Shown piece by piece: positions 26,147-34,864 of a stretch of 64,000 bases of DNA. The notes under the pieces were generated by a model. The model was not told the DNA's origin, searched no databases, and worked only from the letters and a program-made list of their open reading frames with translations. Position 1 is the stretch's first letter; each line of letters starts with the position of its first letter. The translations under genes were made by a program, and so were the position numbers. The DNA is from Chryseobacterium sp. KLBC 52 (GTDB lineage: Bacteria; Bacteroidota; Bacteroidia; Flavobacteriales; Weeksellaceae), in contig NZ_QDFZ01000020.1 of NCBI RefSeq assembly GCF_003347605.1, positions 1 through 64,000 on the forward strand. Reading direction: 5' to 3'.

Positions 26147-26794
26147 ATGAAGAATATTATTTCAAAAGTTATATTAGGAAGTTTTGTTGTAGGTGCAGTA
26201 GGTATGGCCAACGCTCAAAAGATTGATGCTAAAGCTAAAAAGATATTAGATGATATTACAGCCAACTACAATTCTAAAAAGAATTCTTACTTCAAATTTT
26301 CTTTTGGAAGCGGTCTTAACGGGCAGGTGACAAAAACAGAACCTGGTATTTATTATGTAGCAGGAGAGAAATACAAGTTGAAGATCATGGATACAGAGCA
26401 GATCTTCGATGGTAATAAAATTTACAACATCAACGCGGATGATATGGAAGTAACCATTGCTAAACCGAACGGAAGCAGTACCATGTTCTCCCCTATCAAC
26501 TATCTTACAAACTATAGAAATGATTATAATGTAACTTACAATGGTAAGAAAGTGGTAAACGGCGTGAATGCAGACTTTATTAAACTGACTCCGGTAAAAG
26601 CGAACGGAATAAAATATGTGTACCTTTTTGTAGATTCAGCGAAAAAACAAATGGTAAAACTGGAACAGCATGGAAACAACAAAGATGTTGCTGTAATTGC
26701 TATTAAAGAGTATAAAGAAAACCAGGAGCTGGATCCCAATATGTTTGTTTTTGACAAAAATAAGTTTAAAAACTACATCGTTACAGAACTTTAA
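26147..26794 (+). CDS. lolA: Outer membrane lipoprotein carrier LolA family protein
   Basis: This 215-aa periplasmic chaperone carries lipoproteins from the inner to the outer membrane. A signal peptide (MKNIISKVILGSFVVGAVGMANAQ) is followed by a LolA/LolB-like beta fold with GQVTKTEPGIYYVAGEKYKLKIMDTEQIFDGNKIYNINADDMEVTIAKP. The spacing and length fit Bacteroidota LolA homologues. It lies 64 bp behind ftsK, a neighbourhood also seen in other bacteria. Confidence 0.85.
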   Translation: MKNIISKVILGSFVVGAVGMANAQKIDAKAKKILDDITANYNSKKNSYFKFSFGSGLNGQVTKTEPGIYYVAGEKYKLKIMDTEQIFDGNKIYNINADDMEVTIAKPNGSSTMFSPINYLTNYRNDYNVTYNGKKVVNGVNADFIKLTPVKANGIKYVYLFVDSAKKQMVKLEQHGNNKDVAVIAIKEYKENQELDPNMFVFDKNKFKNYIVTEL

Positions 26795-26858
26795 AAAGCT
26801 GAAAGTGAATTCACAACTAAGTAAATTTACTTTTAAAGCTAAAAAAATAACAAAATAT

Positions 26859-26889
26859 AAAAAGCCACAAGTAAACTTTGTGGCTTTTT
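26859..26889 (+). terminator. Terminator between lolA and lptF/G
   Basis: AAAAAGCCACAA (26859-26870) pairs with TTGTGGCTTTTT (26878-26889). Confidence 0.85.
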
Positions 26890-26892
26890 GAT

Positions 26893-26900
26893 TAATTTTG
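26893..26900 (+). promoter_or_regulatory. -7 box just upstream of the lptF/G ATG
   Basis: TAATTTTG matches TAnnTTTG and ends four bases before the ATG at 26905, directly behind a terminator. Transcription would start at or next to the A of ATG, so a leaderless mRNA is predicted. Confidence 0.4.
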
Positions 26901-26904
26901 GCGC

Positions 26905-28362
26905 ATGTTAAAAATACTAGACCGATATATCATAAAAACCTTCTTTGGACCGTTTTTCTTTATATTCAGCGTATTGTTTTTCATTTTTATTGTAAACATT
27001 ATCTGGGTACAGTTGGGACAGTTTATGGGAAAAGGATTAAGCTACTGGCAAATCCTTAAACTTCTTTTTTATCTTGGGGTGAACGTCATCAGTATGGTGC
27101 TCCCCCTTACGATCCTTCTGGCAAGTATTATGTCGTTTGGTGAATTTGGAGAACGTTACGAACTTGCAGCGATGAAAGCCGCAGGGATTCCTTTAACGCG
27201 AGTAATGACTCCATTGCTTGGAATTTCCACGGCACTTGCTATCATGTTGTTTTTCTTTTCCAACAATATTATTCCGGATTTTCAGAAGAAAGCCAAGAAC
27301 ATGCTTTTCAATATTGCCCAAACGAAACCGGCCATCAACTTTACTCCGGGACAGTTTATTGATCAGATTCCAGGTTATATGGTAAAATTTGATAAAATTT
27401 ATGGGGAAAACGGAGAAAATATTGAAGGTGTTTTTGTTCATAAAAAAGCCAATGCTTACGAAAACCAGCAATCTGTAGTGGCTGAAAAAGGGAAATTTGT
27501 TCCTGCAGCCAATAAAAACTTTCTAAAGCTTGTTCTGTATAACGGATATGTATTTGAAGATGCTTTTGCCGGAAAAGGCGATAATGTAAGGTTAAAACAA
27601 CCTGACCAGGCGATTAAGTTTGATACATTGGTATCTCACTTTGACATCAGTGAAATCATTAATAAAGCCATCGAAAAAGAACAGATTACCGATGACTACC
27701 GTTTCCAGACCTACAATCAGCTTGACGGAACGATTACAAAAACCAAAAAAGACAATAAGCAGTTCTTTGATAATATAGGATCCGAGGTTCTTAACCAGAC
27801 CAATTCTGTGATTACCTATATGGATAAAGGGAATAAACATAAAGTAGCGCCGAAAACCCAGATCAAACTGGACACCGTAAAAGGGGATAAAAAACTGGAA
27901 ATCATTTATAATTCCTATAACAGGCTTGACAACCTGAAATCTACTTTGGAATCTAAAAAGAATGAATACAGTTCTAACGTAAAATACTTCAGTAAAGTCG
28001 TTATTTACCAGCAGAGAATTGTTGCGTATTCTGTAACATGTATCATCTTCTTCCTGATCGGAGCGAGTTTAGGGTCTATCATCAGAAAAGGAGGAATGGG
28101 ACTTCCGGTAATCATCGCTATCGTTATTTTCATCATCTTTTATGTAATGAATGTTGGGGTAGAAAACATGTCTTGGAGCGGAAAAATGAATCCTTATCTG
28201 GCAGCTTGGCTTCCTAACCTGATCCTTCTTCCTTTTGGAGTCTGGATGACTTATAAGGCCCTTACAGATTCACAACTGTTTGATGCAGAAAAATACAAAG
28301 CATTGTTCAAACCCATCACCAAAAGATTTACAAAAAGTAAAGAACATCAGAGATATCAATAA
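26905..28362 (+). CDS. LptF/LptG family lipopolysaccharide export permease
   Basis: This 485-aa inner membrane subunit of the LPS exporter has three N-terminal helices (about 10-38, 52-75, 96-116), a periplasmic beta-jellyroll domain (about 120-360) and three C-terminal helices (about 370-395, 400-420, 432-452). Signature segments are ILDRYIIKTFFGPFFFIF, LAAMKAAGIPLTRVMTPL and RIVAYSVTCIIFFLIGASLGSIIRKGGMGLPVII. Whether it is the F or G paralogue cannot be settled. An extra charged insert at about 255-345 makes it longer than the E. coli proteins, as usual in Bacteroidota. Confidence 0.88.
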   Translation: MLKILDRYIIKTFFGPFFFIFSVLFFIFIVNIIWVQLGQFMGKGLSYWQILKLLFYLGVNVISMVLPLTILLASIMSFGEFGERYELAAMKAAGIPLTRVMTPLLGISTALAIMLFFFSNNIIPDFQKKAKNMLFNIAQTKPAINFTPGQFIDQIPGYMVKFDKIYGENGENIEGVFVHKKANAYENQQSVVAEKGKFVPAANKNFLKLVLYNGYVFEDAFAGKGDNVRLKQPDQAIKFDTLVSHFDISEIINKAIEKEQITDDYRFQTYNQLDGTITKTKKDNKQFFDNIGSEVLNQTNSVITYMDKGNKHKVAPKTQIKLDTVKGDKKLEIIYNSYNRLDNLKSTLESKKNEYSSNVKYFSKVVIYQQRIVAYSVTCIIFFLIGASLGSIIRKGGMGLPVIIAIVIFIIFYVMNVGVENMSWSGKMNPYLAAWLPNLILLPFGVWMTYKALTDSQLFDAEKYKALFKPITKRFTKSKEHQRYQ

Positions 28363-28384
28363 TTCTGATTGTAAAAATAAGATT

Positions 28385-28413
28385 AAAAGCTTCGGAGAAA
28401 TTCCGGAGCTTTT
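28385..28413 (+). terminator. Terminator behind lptF/G
   Basis: AAAAGCTTCGGA (28385-28396) pairs with TCCGGAGCTTTT (28402-28413) with one wobble, followed by more T. Confidence 0.85.
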
Positions 28414-28488
28414 TTTATACGATTCTATATCAATAATTCATGCTGTTAATTTTTTTGTACTTTTATCAGCCACCAAACAAATTATCAT

Positions 28489-29133
28489 ATGAAAATCCTA
28501 TTTCTGACAGCAGGCGTGATTCTTATGGCTTCCTGTAAAAATGAAAAAGAGAAAACGTCCTATAAAGAATCTGTTTCCAGGGATACCTTTGTAATGCAAA
28601 AGGATTCTGTACACACCAACCTTGCACAGGATCCTATTGATCAGATCAAAAAACAATATGCTGTCCTTCAGACTCAGTTGGAAACTAAAAAGCTGGGTTC
28701 TTCAAAATTCAATTACGATTGTAATGATGAACCGTCCGGAGAAGTAATTTTTTATTCTGACAAGGATGAAATTAAAGTTATAGAGCATTTTTATGCAGAA
28801 CACAGTCATTTTTCGGCATCTGAAAAATATTTTATAAAAGACGGAAAACCATTTTTTATTTTCAGACAGGAGACGGTATGGAATTTTGATGGCGGCACAC
28901 CCGAAAAACCAGTGACAAAAGATGATATTACAGAAACCCGTATCTACCTTCAGAATAATCAGCCGCTGAAATGTCTTGAAAAGAAATACAGCATAAAATC
29001 TGACCAGAAAGAAAAAACAGCTCCGGATACGATTCCGGGAAAAGAAATCAGGTGTAATGTGGATGAAATCCTTAAAAGCTACCAATCTCTATTAAAACAT
29101 AAAGACCAGAAAGGCTCAATAGAATGTTTATAA
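28489..29133 (+). CDS. Hypothetical lipoprotein
   Basis: This 214-aa protein starts with a lipoprotein signal, lipobox LMASC (C16), and the residues after the Cys (KNEKEK) are charged, like lipoprotein export signals for the cell surface in this phylum. The mature part is polar, with two further Cys pairs possible (C70 region and C163 region, IRCNVDE, SIECL). I recognise no family. It has its own transcript between two terminators (28385-28413 and 29138-29169). Confidence 0.7.
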   Translation: MKILFLTAGVILMASCKNEKEKTSYKESVSRDTFVMQKDSVHTNLAQDPIDQIKKQYAVLQTQLETKKLGSSKFNYDCNDEPSGEVIFYSDKDEIKVIEHFYAEHSHFSASEKYFIKDGKPFFIFRQETVWNFDGGTPEKPVTKDDITETRIYLQNNQPLKCLEKKYSIKSDQKEKTAPDTIPGKEIRCNVDEILKSYQSLLKHKDQKGSIECL

Positions 29134-29137
29134 AAAC

Positions 29138-29169
29138 AAAAGAGATTGACCTTTGAGCCAATCTCTTTT
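29138..29169. terminator. Bidirectional terminator
   Basis: AAAAGAGATTG (29138-29148) pairs with CAATCTCTTTT (29159-29169) between convergent genes. Confidence 0.85.
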
Positions 29170-29176
29170 TTATATT

Positions 29177-30238
29177 TTAAAACTGATACACGAAAGCATT
29201 GATATTCATCCCTGCCCCTACTGAAGCAAATAATACGATATCATTTTTTTTGATTTTATGATGTTCCAGTTCATCCTTTAAAATCATCGTCAGCAAAGAA
29301 GGAATTGTCGCCACACTGCTGTTTCCCAATTTGTGAATAACCATAGGCATAATGTTTTCCGGAACCGGTTTTCCATATAATTGATAAAACCTGTTCACAA
29401 TAGCTTCATCCATTTTTTCGTTCGCCTGATGAATGATAATCTTATTCAACTGATCAATGGAGTATCCACTGTTGTCAAGACATCTTTTCATCGCATCCGG
29501 AACATTGACCAGAGCAAATTCATAAATTTTCCTGCCATCCATCTTGATGTATCGGGTATCCGGGCATCTTTCGTTGTTGTAAGATTTTCCAAAATACAGA
29601 TAGTCTTTCTCTTCAAGGGTATAAGAAGCTGATAAATGAGACCTGATCCCGGCATCATCATCCTGATTTACTTCCAGAACTGCCGCTCCTGCTCCATCCG
29701 CATAAATCATACTGTCTCTGTCGTGAATATCTACCACACGGGATAGTGTTTCTGCCCCAATCACCAAACATCGTTTTGCCAAACCGGATTTGATAAACGC
29801 ATGAGCCTGTATGACGCCTTCAATCCATCCCGGACATCCAAAAAGAACATCATAGGCTACGCAGAAATTATTTCTGATCCCCAATAAGTGTTTCACCCTT
29901 GCAGCGAGGCTGGGCACCGTATCAGACTGAACGGTTCCAAAACGAACATCCCCGAAGTTATGCGCAAATATAATATAGTCCAATGTTTCAGGATCAACAC
30001 CTGCATTTTCTATGGCTTCAAGCGCCGCAATAACTCCAAGATCAGAAGTAACCTGCGTGCTATGGGCATATCTTCTTTCTTCAATACCTGTAATTTTTTT
30101 TAACTTATCCGTAATGGAGGCATTATTCTCTTTCAATAATATCCCTTCTTCATTAAGAAAAACATGTTTATCAAAAAATAAATTGGTTATTGTTTCCGAT
30201 GGGATATAATTTCCTACCCCGATTATTTTTGTCATCAT
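29177..30238 (-). CDS. 3-oxoacyl-ACP synthase III family protein (FabH-like)
   Basis: This 353-aa thiolase-fold condensing enzyme has the FabH triad C135 (VLFGCPGW), H270 (KIIIHQANEKMD) and N306 (KLGNSSVATIPSLL). It differs from housekeeping FabH: the region around the Cys reads YDVLFGCPGWIEG rather than DxxAACAGF, and no fab genes are near. Such paralogues initiate special fatty acids, flexirubin-like aryl polyenes or ketones; the substrate is open. A single minus-strand gene, 197 bp below frr. Confidence 0.82.
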   Translation of the reverse strand: MMTKIIGVGNYIPSETITNLFFDKHVFLNEEGILLKENNASITDKLKKITGIEERRYAHSTQVTSDLGVIAALEAIENAGVDPETLDYIIFAHNFGDVRFGTVQSDTVPSLAARVKHLLGIRNNFCVAYDVLFGCPGWIEGVIQAHAFIKSGLAKRCLVIGAETLSRVVDIHDRDSMIYADGAGAAVLEVNQDDDAGIRSHLSASYTLEEKDYLYFGKSYNNERCPDTRYIKMDGRKIYEFALVNVPDAMKRCLDNSGYSIDQLNKIIIHQANEKMDEAIVNRFYQLYGKPVPENIMPMVIHKLGNSSVATIPSLLTMILKDELEHHKIKKNDIVLFASVGAGMNINAFVYQF

Positions 30239-30385
30239 TTTTAGTATCTGTTTCCTGTTTTTTAATTAAACGTCAGGAATAATTCATTAAATATAATGAA
30301 TGAACGTAAATACTTCACAATATCGTATGGAATAAGAATGTATTGCATTGTAAAAAGTGAAATGTAACGGTAAAAATCACAAAAA

Positions 30386-30409
30386 AGAGGTCTCTCAAAA
30401 GAAACCTCT
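30386..30409 (-). terminator. Probable terminator of frr
   Basis: AGAGGT (30386-30391) pairs with ACCTCT (30404-30409); on the minus strand six T follow. The stem is short. Confidence 0.5.
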
Positions 30410-30435
30410 CTCATAATATTTTCAAAAACTGAAAA

Positions 30436-30990
30436 TTATACTTTCATAATTTCAGCTTCTTTTGTTTTAAGATGCTCGTCGCAAAGTTTTACATATTTAT
30501 CTGTATACGTCTGGATTTCCTCTTCCACACCTTTTACAACATCTTCAGAAACTCCTTCCAGTTTTTTAAGTTCTTTTAAACCATCCTGTCTTGCGTTTCT
30601 TACCGTTACTTTAGTGTTCTCAGATTCTACTTTAGCCTGCTTTGCAAGTTCCTTTCTTCTTTCCTCTGTTAAAGGCGGAACATTAAGGATAATGTTTTCC
30701 CCGTTGTTAGAAGGTGCAAAACCTAAGTTGGAATTGATGATCGCTTTTTCAATCGCATTGATTGCCGTTCTGTCCCAAGGTTGAATAGAGATTGTCATTG
30801 CATCCGGAACAGAAACATTCGCAACCTGGTTGATAGGAGTCATTGCTCCATAATATTCTACCATTACATCCTGAACCATTGCCGTAGAAGCACGTCCTGC
30901 TCTAATTCTTTGAAATGCGTGATCCAGGTGCTTTACCGCTGCATCCATGTCTTGTTTTACAGATTCTAATATAAGATCTAATTCTTCCAT
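30436..30990 (-). CDS. frr: Ribosome recycling factor
   Basis: RRF splits post-termination ribosomes together with EF-G. The 184 aa from the ATG at 30990 match the standard length; a longer frame to 31020 adds ten unrelated residues and is rejected. Signatures are HLDHAFQRIRAGRASTAMV, the hinge and domain II around YYGAMTPINQVANVSVPDAMTISIQPWD, and PPLTEERRKELAKQAKVESENTKVTVRNARQDG. A -7 box TATTTTTG lies at 31119-31126. frr usually sits next to pyrH; here pyrH is 3 kb away. Confidence 0.96.
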   Translation of the reverse strand: MEELDLILESVKQDMDAAVKHLDHAFQRIRAGRASTAMVQDVMVEYYGAMTPINQVANVSVPDAMTISIQPWDRTAINAIEKAIINSNLGFAPSNNGENIILNVPPLTEERRKELAKQAKVESENTKVTVRNARQDGLKELKKLEGVSEDVVKGVEEEIQTYTDKYVKLCDEHLKTKEAEIMKV

Positions 30991-31020
30991 TATTATATTA
31001 AAGTTTGATAAATTACACAT

Positions 31021-31455
31021 CTATTAATTCAACTGAATATCAATTAATTAAATCCAAAAACACCGCAAACATCAGGGTTTCCTTACTATCTTAAATTATT
31101 TTTTACTATTCAGTGCTGCAAAAATAATGATTATTTCCATATTCTGGTAAGACTGCATTCTGTATTTTGTGAAAACGTTGATATTTTTGAATAGGACAGG
31201 CAAACAAAATTGAAAGTCATCTGGAATCTTTAGGCAAAATGAATAAATCTTCCTTCGTTAGATCGCTTAAAAATAACGTTTGCTCGTCACAAACTTTTTA
31301 AAATCGTCCCCGATAGCTAATGTAAGATCGTGTCATTGCGCTCCTATTGCTGCAAACAAAGGTATTACTGTTTTGCTAACATCTGTTAAAAAAAACATTT
31401 TCTCGGTTGTCAAAGTCAATAATATCATAGTTTTCGTTTTGAGGAAATATAAAAA
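31021..31455. other. Gene-free stretch upstream of frr
   Basis: About 430 bp. It contains the predicted frr -7 box (31119-31126, minus) and a long leader. The rest has no credible ORF; a plus-strand frame through it is Lys/Cys-rich and lacks any family signature. No clear repeat was seen. Confidence 0.4.
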
Positions 31456-31476
31456 AGCCCTCTCAAAGAGAAGGCT
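31456..31476 (-). terminator. Terminator of the 216-aa lipoprotein gene
   Basis: AGCCCTCTC (31456-31464) pairs with GAGAAGGCT (31468-31476) around AAA with one central mismatch; the minus strand continues with six T. Confidence 0.75.
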
Positions 31477-31501
31477 ATTATTACTAAAAGTAAGAAGATA
31501 T

Positions 31502-32152
31502 TTAATTACTAAATTTCAATCTTATTCTTATGCCTTTTGCGGCAGGTATACAAAGATAGCTTTCAGTAAAAATGTGTACTGCTACTACATGCTTACCTTG
31601 AGAAGTCCATTGGTCAATATAAGTTTTAAAATGATGGTACACTGTATTGGCTGCATCATTTGTCATACTTTGATTGTAAGGAAAAATATCTCCGTAGAAT
31701 GACGCATTATCAGCGTCTTGCCCATATCCATACTCGGCACTATTATCATAAGGGGTAGGATCACTCAGGAAATCACCGTATGCATTATATCCATAGTAGA
31801 TTGTAGGAGCACCCAGAGAGGGAAAGGGACCATTTATAGAAGGAAATAAAGCCTGTGCAACAAATTTATCAAGGTATATCTGGTTTCTTCCCCACATTGG
31901 AGTTCCTTCCTTGTACAGTACCTCGTAATTACTGATGTACGGATAGTTTGGATTTACATTAATAGGATTAATGAAGCTTGTTGAACCACACTTAAAAGTA
32001 GCAGGATCACCAGATGAGCCTTTCTCGGAACCTTTTTTAAAAGCTTGAATTTTCTCTTCAGAAAGTGTAGATTTTTCCGGATTTCCTATTTCTTCATTTG
32101 TTGAACAAGAAAATAGCAACACACTGCTGGCTAGCAGAAGTAATTTTTTCAT
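31502..32152 (-). CDS. Hypothetical lipoprotein
   Basis: This 216-aa protein has a clear lipoprotein signal (MKKLLLLASSVLLFSC, C16) followed by STNEE, whose acidic residues resemble the flavobacterial export signal for surface lipoproteins. The mature part is rich in Tyr, Pro, Asn and Gly (ISNYEVLYKEGTPMWGRNQ, IYYGYNAYGDFL) and ends with a beta-rich segment VVAVHIFTESYLC. No family recognised. It lies with a lipase-like gene between frr and pyrH. Confidence 0.65.
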   Translation of the reverse strand: MKKLLLLASSVLLFSCSTNEEIGNPEKSTLSEEKIQAFKKGSEKGSSGDPATFKCGSTSFINPINVNPNYPYISNYEVLYKEGTPMWGRNQIYLDKFVAQALFPSINGPFPSLGAPTIYYGYNAYGDFLSDPTPYDNSAEYGYGQDADNASFYGDIFPYNQSMTNDAANTVYHHFKTYIDQWTSQGKHVVAVHIFTESYLCIPAAKGIRIRLKFSN

Positions 32153-32554
32153 AGTTATTAGTTTAGTTAAGTCTCAAAGATAAAGAAATTATTGAATCTA
32201 CAAATACCACATGATTTATATATATATTCTCAAAGAAACCAAGCTAATTTTTTCAGATCAGCACTTGCTTTTTCTCCATTCCAAATAAATTTTGTGAACT
32301 TGTCTTTCTTGTACACAAGCAACATTGCTTTTACTAAAAATTGATCTTAAAGGGCAATATATTCCGGGTACAAATACCTACCGAATATTTTGGTTATTTC
32401 TACTTAGTGTGATATCATTTTTAATAACGTCCTTTACTATGCTCTTTTAAACAAAGATTTGGCAGGTATTTTAAGTGGAATGCTTGCCATAAAAAACGGA
32501 ATGTATTAGTCTTTTCAATTAAAAATTTTAACCTTATTTTAAACCAATCACATC
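32153..32554. other. Divergent intergenic region
   Basis: About 400 AT-rich bp between the lipoprotein gene and the lipase gene. It must hold both promoters, but I found no full TTG/TAnnTTTG pair and no repeat. Confidence 0.35.
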
Positions 32555-33910
32555 ATGACAAATCCATCTTTAGATGCCTACCAACAAGTTTTCGGTATGG
32601 CAGGTCTTGCCAACCGTGCCGGAAACTACAACGGTTTTGGTATCCAACTGCAGCAACAGCTTCAGTATGATTTATCCTATTATTTTAACAATGTTCCTCC
32701 GGTTAAAATAATGGATCAGAAAACACCTTCCACAGCAAATCCTTCAGCCGTATCGGAATTAGGAAACTGGGATCTGGTCTGGGGACCTGCCCTGATCGAA
32801 GAAAAAAATGAAAAGGGGGTTCCTACGGGTGTTGCAGACAATGCATTATATGTTGTAAAGTCTAATGCTGTCGCATTTCCGGGAGGTCCTACATTACCGA
32901 CTTACGTTGTGGCTATTGCTGCCACTAATCCTTCGTCACTTTACGATTGGGAAACAGAAGATTTCTCAGTTGCAGAAGTGGTCAACTGGACGACTTATAA
33001 CCCTTCCAATTTCACTCCATCAGCGTATAATGGCACCGATCCTTATATTTCAAAGGGAACTGCTACCGGTATAAGCATCCTTCTCGGGCTTGAAAGTCCT
33101 CCATCCGCAGCTTCACCCAATACCACACTGCAACAGTTTCTGGCAGGTCTAAATCCGGATCCGGGTACCGCCATTATCTTTTGCGGACACAGTCTTGCCG
33201 GAGCATTATCTCCTACCCTTGCCCTTTATCTGAAAGAGAATAAAGATCTGGATGCTTTCGGGGTAACGCTTGTATATCCTACTGCCGGGCCAACGCCAGG
33301 TGAGGCAGCATTCGCCAATCTGTTCAATAGTAAATTCCCACCATTACCTCCAGGATGGCAGCAACAAACAGGTACTTACCAAAGCTGGAATACCATGCAC
33401 TGGAACGATCTGGACGTTGTTCCTCATGCATGGCCGGTATCGGAACTGGGGAAAATTGCAACGATTTATGGGCAAGCTCCTACATTTTTCACGGCCTCCT
33501 TATTAAACGCTTTACAAAAGATGGCGATTGATGATTCCTCAAATTCAGGAGCCAGCTATACAAGAATACAAAACCAATCGCTTCCGGGCCAGCTCCAACA
33601 CTCCAGTGCTTCTTCGGTTAGCATCAAAACGCCCCCTGAGAATTTACAGGACTATATGCTTCAGCTCTCAGTACAGCATGTGGGAATGTATAATGGTATT
33701 CCTGCGGAAGGATCTAATCCACAAGTGAATGGTCTTATTTTACAACAGCCATTACCAAAACCAGATGTGAAGCTGGTACCGGGCGTAACTGCTGTCACCG
33801 AATTGGAGATGATTCTGAAAATAATCGATCAGATCATTGGGTGGATTTCTTCCCGTTATGTTTTGGTTGAAAAGGAAAATATCACACAAAATGCCAGTGC
33901 GGATAAATAA
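32555..33910 (+). CDS. Class 3 lipase-like alpha/beta hydrolase
   Basis: This 451-aa protein contains the lipase nucleophile elbow GHSLAG (S213) in the class 3 context IIFCGHSLAGALSPTLALYLKE, with D/H candidates in HWNDLDVVPHAWPVSEL (about 288-304) and the late His in LSVQHVGMYNG. There is no signal peptide or lipobox, so a cytosolic enzyme or a non-classical export route is implied. The N-terminal 130 residues are not recognised. It may act on esters or lipids; substrate unknown. Confidence 0.72.
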   Translation: MTNPSLDAYQQVFGMAGLANRAGNYNGFGIQLQQQLQYDLSYYFNNVPPVKIMDQKTPSTANPSAVSELGNWDLVWGPALIEEKNEKGVPTGVADNALYVVKSNAVAFPGGPTLPTYVVAIAATNPSSLYDWETEDFSVAEVVNWTTYNPSNFTPSAYNGTDPYISKGTATGISILLGLESPPSAASPNTTLQQFLAGLNPDPGTAIIFCGHSLAGALSPTLALYLKENKDLDAFGVTLVYPTAGPTPGEAAFANLFNSKFPPLPPGWQQQTGTYQSWNTMHWNDLDVVPHAWPVSELGKIATIYGQAPTFFTASLLNALQKMAIDDSSNSGASYTRIQNQSLPGQLQHSSASSVSIKTPPENLQDYMLQLSVQHVGMYNGIPAEGSNPQVNGLILQQPLPKPDVKLVPGVTAVTELEMILKIIDQIIGWISSRYVLVEKENITQNASADK

Positions 33911-33930
33911 TTAAGATTAGTGTTAAAATG

Positions 33931-33965
33931 AAAACACCTGTCACAATTACTGTAACAGGTGTTTT
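33931..33965. terminator. Bidirectional terminator between lipase gene and pyrH
   Basis: AAAACACCTGT (33931-33941) pairs with ACAGGTGTTTT (33955-33965), followed by T on the plus strand. Confidence 0.85.
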
Positions 33966-33988
33966 TATATTTTTAGGGCTTACCTTGA

Positions 33989-34696
33989 TTATAAATTAAC
34001 CAAAGTACCTACATTTTCTCCGTCTACGATTTTTTCTAAATTCCCATCTTTGTTCATATCGAATACAATGATTGGCAATTTATTTTCGTGGCTTAAAGTA
34101 AATGCGGTCATATCCATTACTTTAAGGTTTTTCTCAAATACTTCATCAAAAGATAATGAATTGTATTTTACAGCATCTGCATTCTTTTCAGGATCGCTGT
34201 CGTAGATTCCGTCTACTCTTGTTCCTTTTAAGATTACATCTGCTCCGATTTCGATGGCTCTTAATGTAGCCGCTGTATCCGTGGTAAAATAAGGGTTTCC
34301 TGTACCTGCTCCAAAGATCACTACTCTTCCTTTTTCAAGGTGTCTTACAGCTCTTCTTTTGATGAAAGGTTCAGCTACTTTATCCATTTCAATAGCAGAC
34401 TGAAGTCTTGTTTTGATTCCTGCATCTTCCAATGCTCCCTGTAAAGCCATTCCGTTGATTACAGTGGCCAGCATTCCCATATAATCTCCCTGCACTCTGT
34501 CCATACCTTTTGCAGCTCCTGCTACACCACGGAAGATATTTCCTCCTCCAATTACGATCGCTACTTCACAGCCTTTTTCAACTACTTTTTTGATCTCAGA
34601 TGCATATTCCTGCAGTCTTTCAGTATCAATACCGTATTGTCTGTTTCCCATTAAGGCCTCACCGCTCAGTTTCAGAAGGATTCTTTTATATTTCAT
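33989..34696 (-). CDS. pyrH: UMP kinase
   Basis: PyrH phosphorylates UMP to UDP with ATP. The 235-aa sequence shows the amino-acid-kinase fold: RILLKLSGEALMG (N-terminus), VAIVIGGGNIFRG, DYMGMLATVINGMALQ, FGAGTGNPYFTTDTAATLRAIEIGADVILKGTRVDGIYDSDP. The 50-nt leader behind a TATATTTG box (34752-34759, minus) contains the small hairpin CGGG-GAAA-CCCG. It normally neighbours frr; here the two are separated. Confidence 0.96.
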   Translation of the reverse strand: MKYKRILLKLSGEALMGNRQYGIDTERLQEYASEIKKVVEKGCEVAIVIGGGNIFRGVAGAAKGMDRVQGDYMGMLATVINGMALQGALEDAGIKTRLQSAIEMDKVAEPFIKRRAVRHLEKGRVVIFGAGTGNPYFTTDTAATLRAIEIGADVILKGTRVDGIYDSDPEKNADAVKYNSLSFDEVFEKNLKVMDMTAFTLSHENKLPIIVFDMNKDGNLEKIVDGENVGTLVNL

Positions 34697-34817
34697 CTTT
34701 TATTTTTAAGTAACTTTTTATTAGTACGGGTTTCCCCGGAATTTGATTTTGCAAATATAATCATTAATGATATTGATAAAAGAAAAATATTTAAATAGAA
34801 ATAATGTCAGAAATATT

Positions 34818-34846
34818 TTGAAAAGTACGAAAAAGGATTATTTTTG
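34818..34846 (+). promoter_or_regulatory. Promoter of porQ-cmk
   Basis: TTG (34818-34820), 18-nt spacer, TATTTTTG (34839-34846), 18 nt before the TTG start codon of porQ. Confidence 0.6.
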
Positions 34847-34864
34847 CATTAATTATAAATTGAG

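Noticed and set aside
31280..31702. Plus-strand 140-codon frame across the frr upstream region and the lipoprotein gene
   Set aside because: Its second half lies antisense to a lipoprotein gene with a clear signal peptide; composition is Lys/Cys-rich and no family motif is visible.
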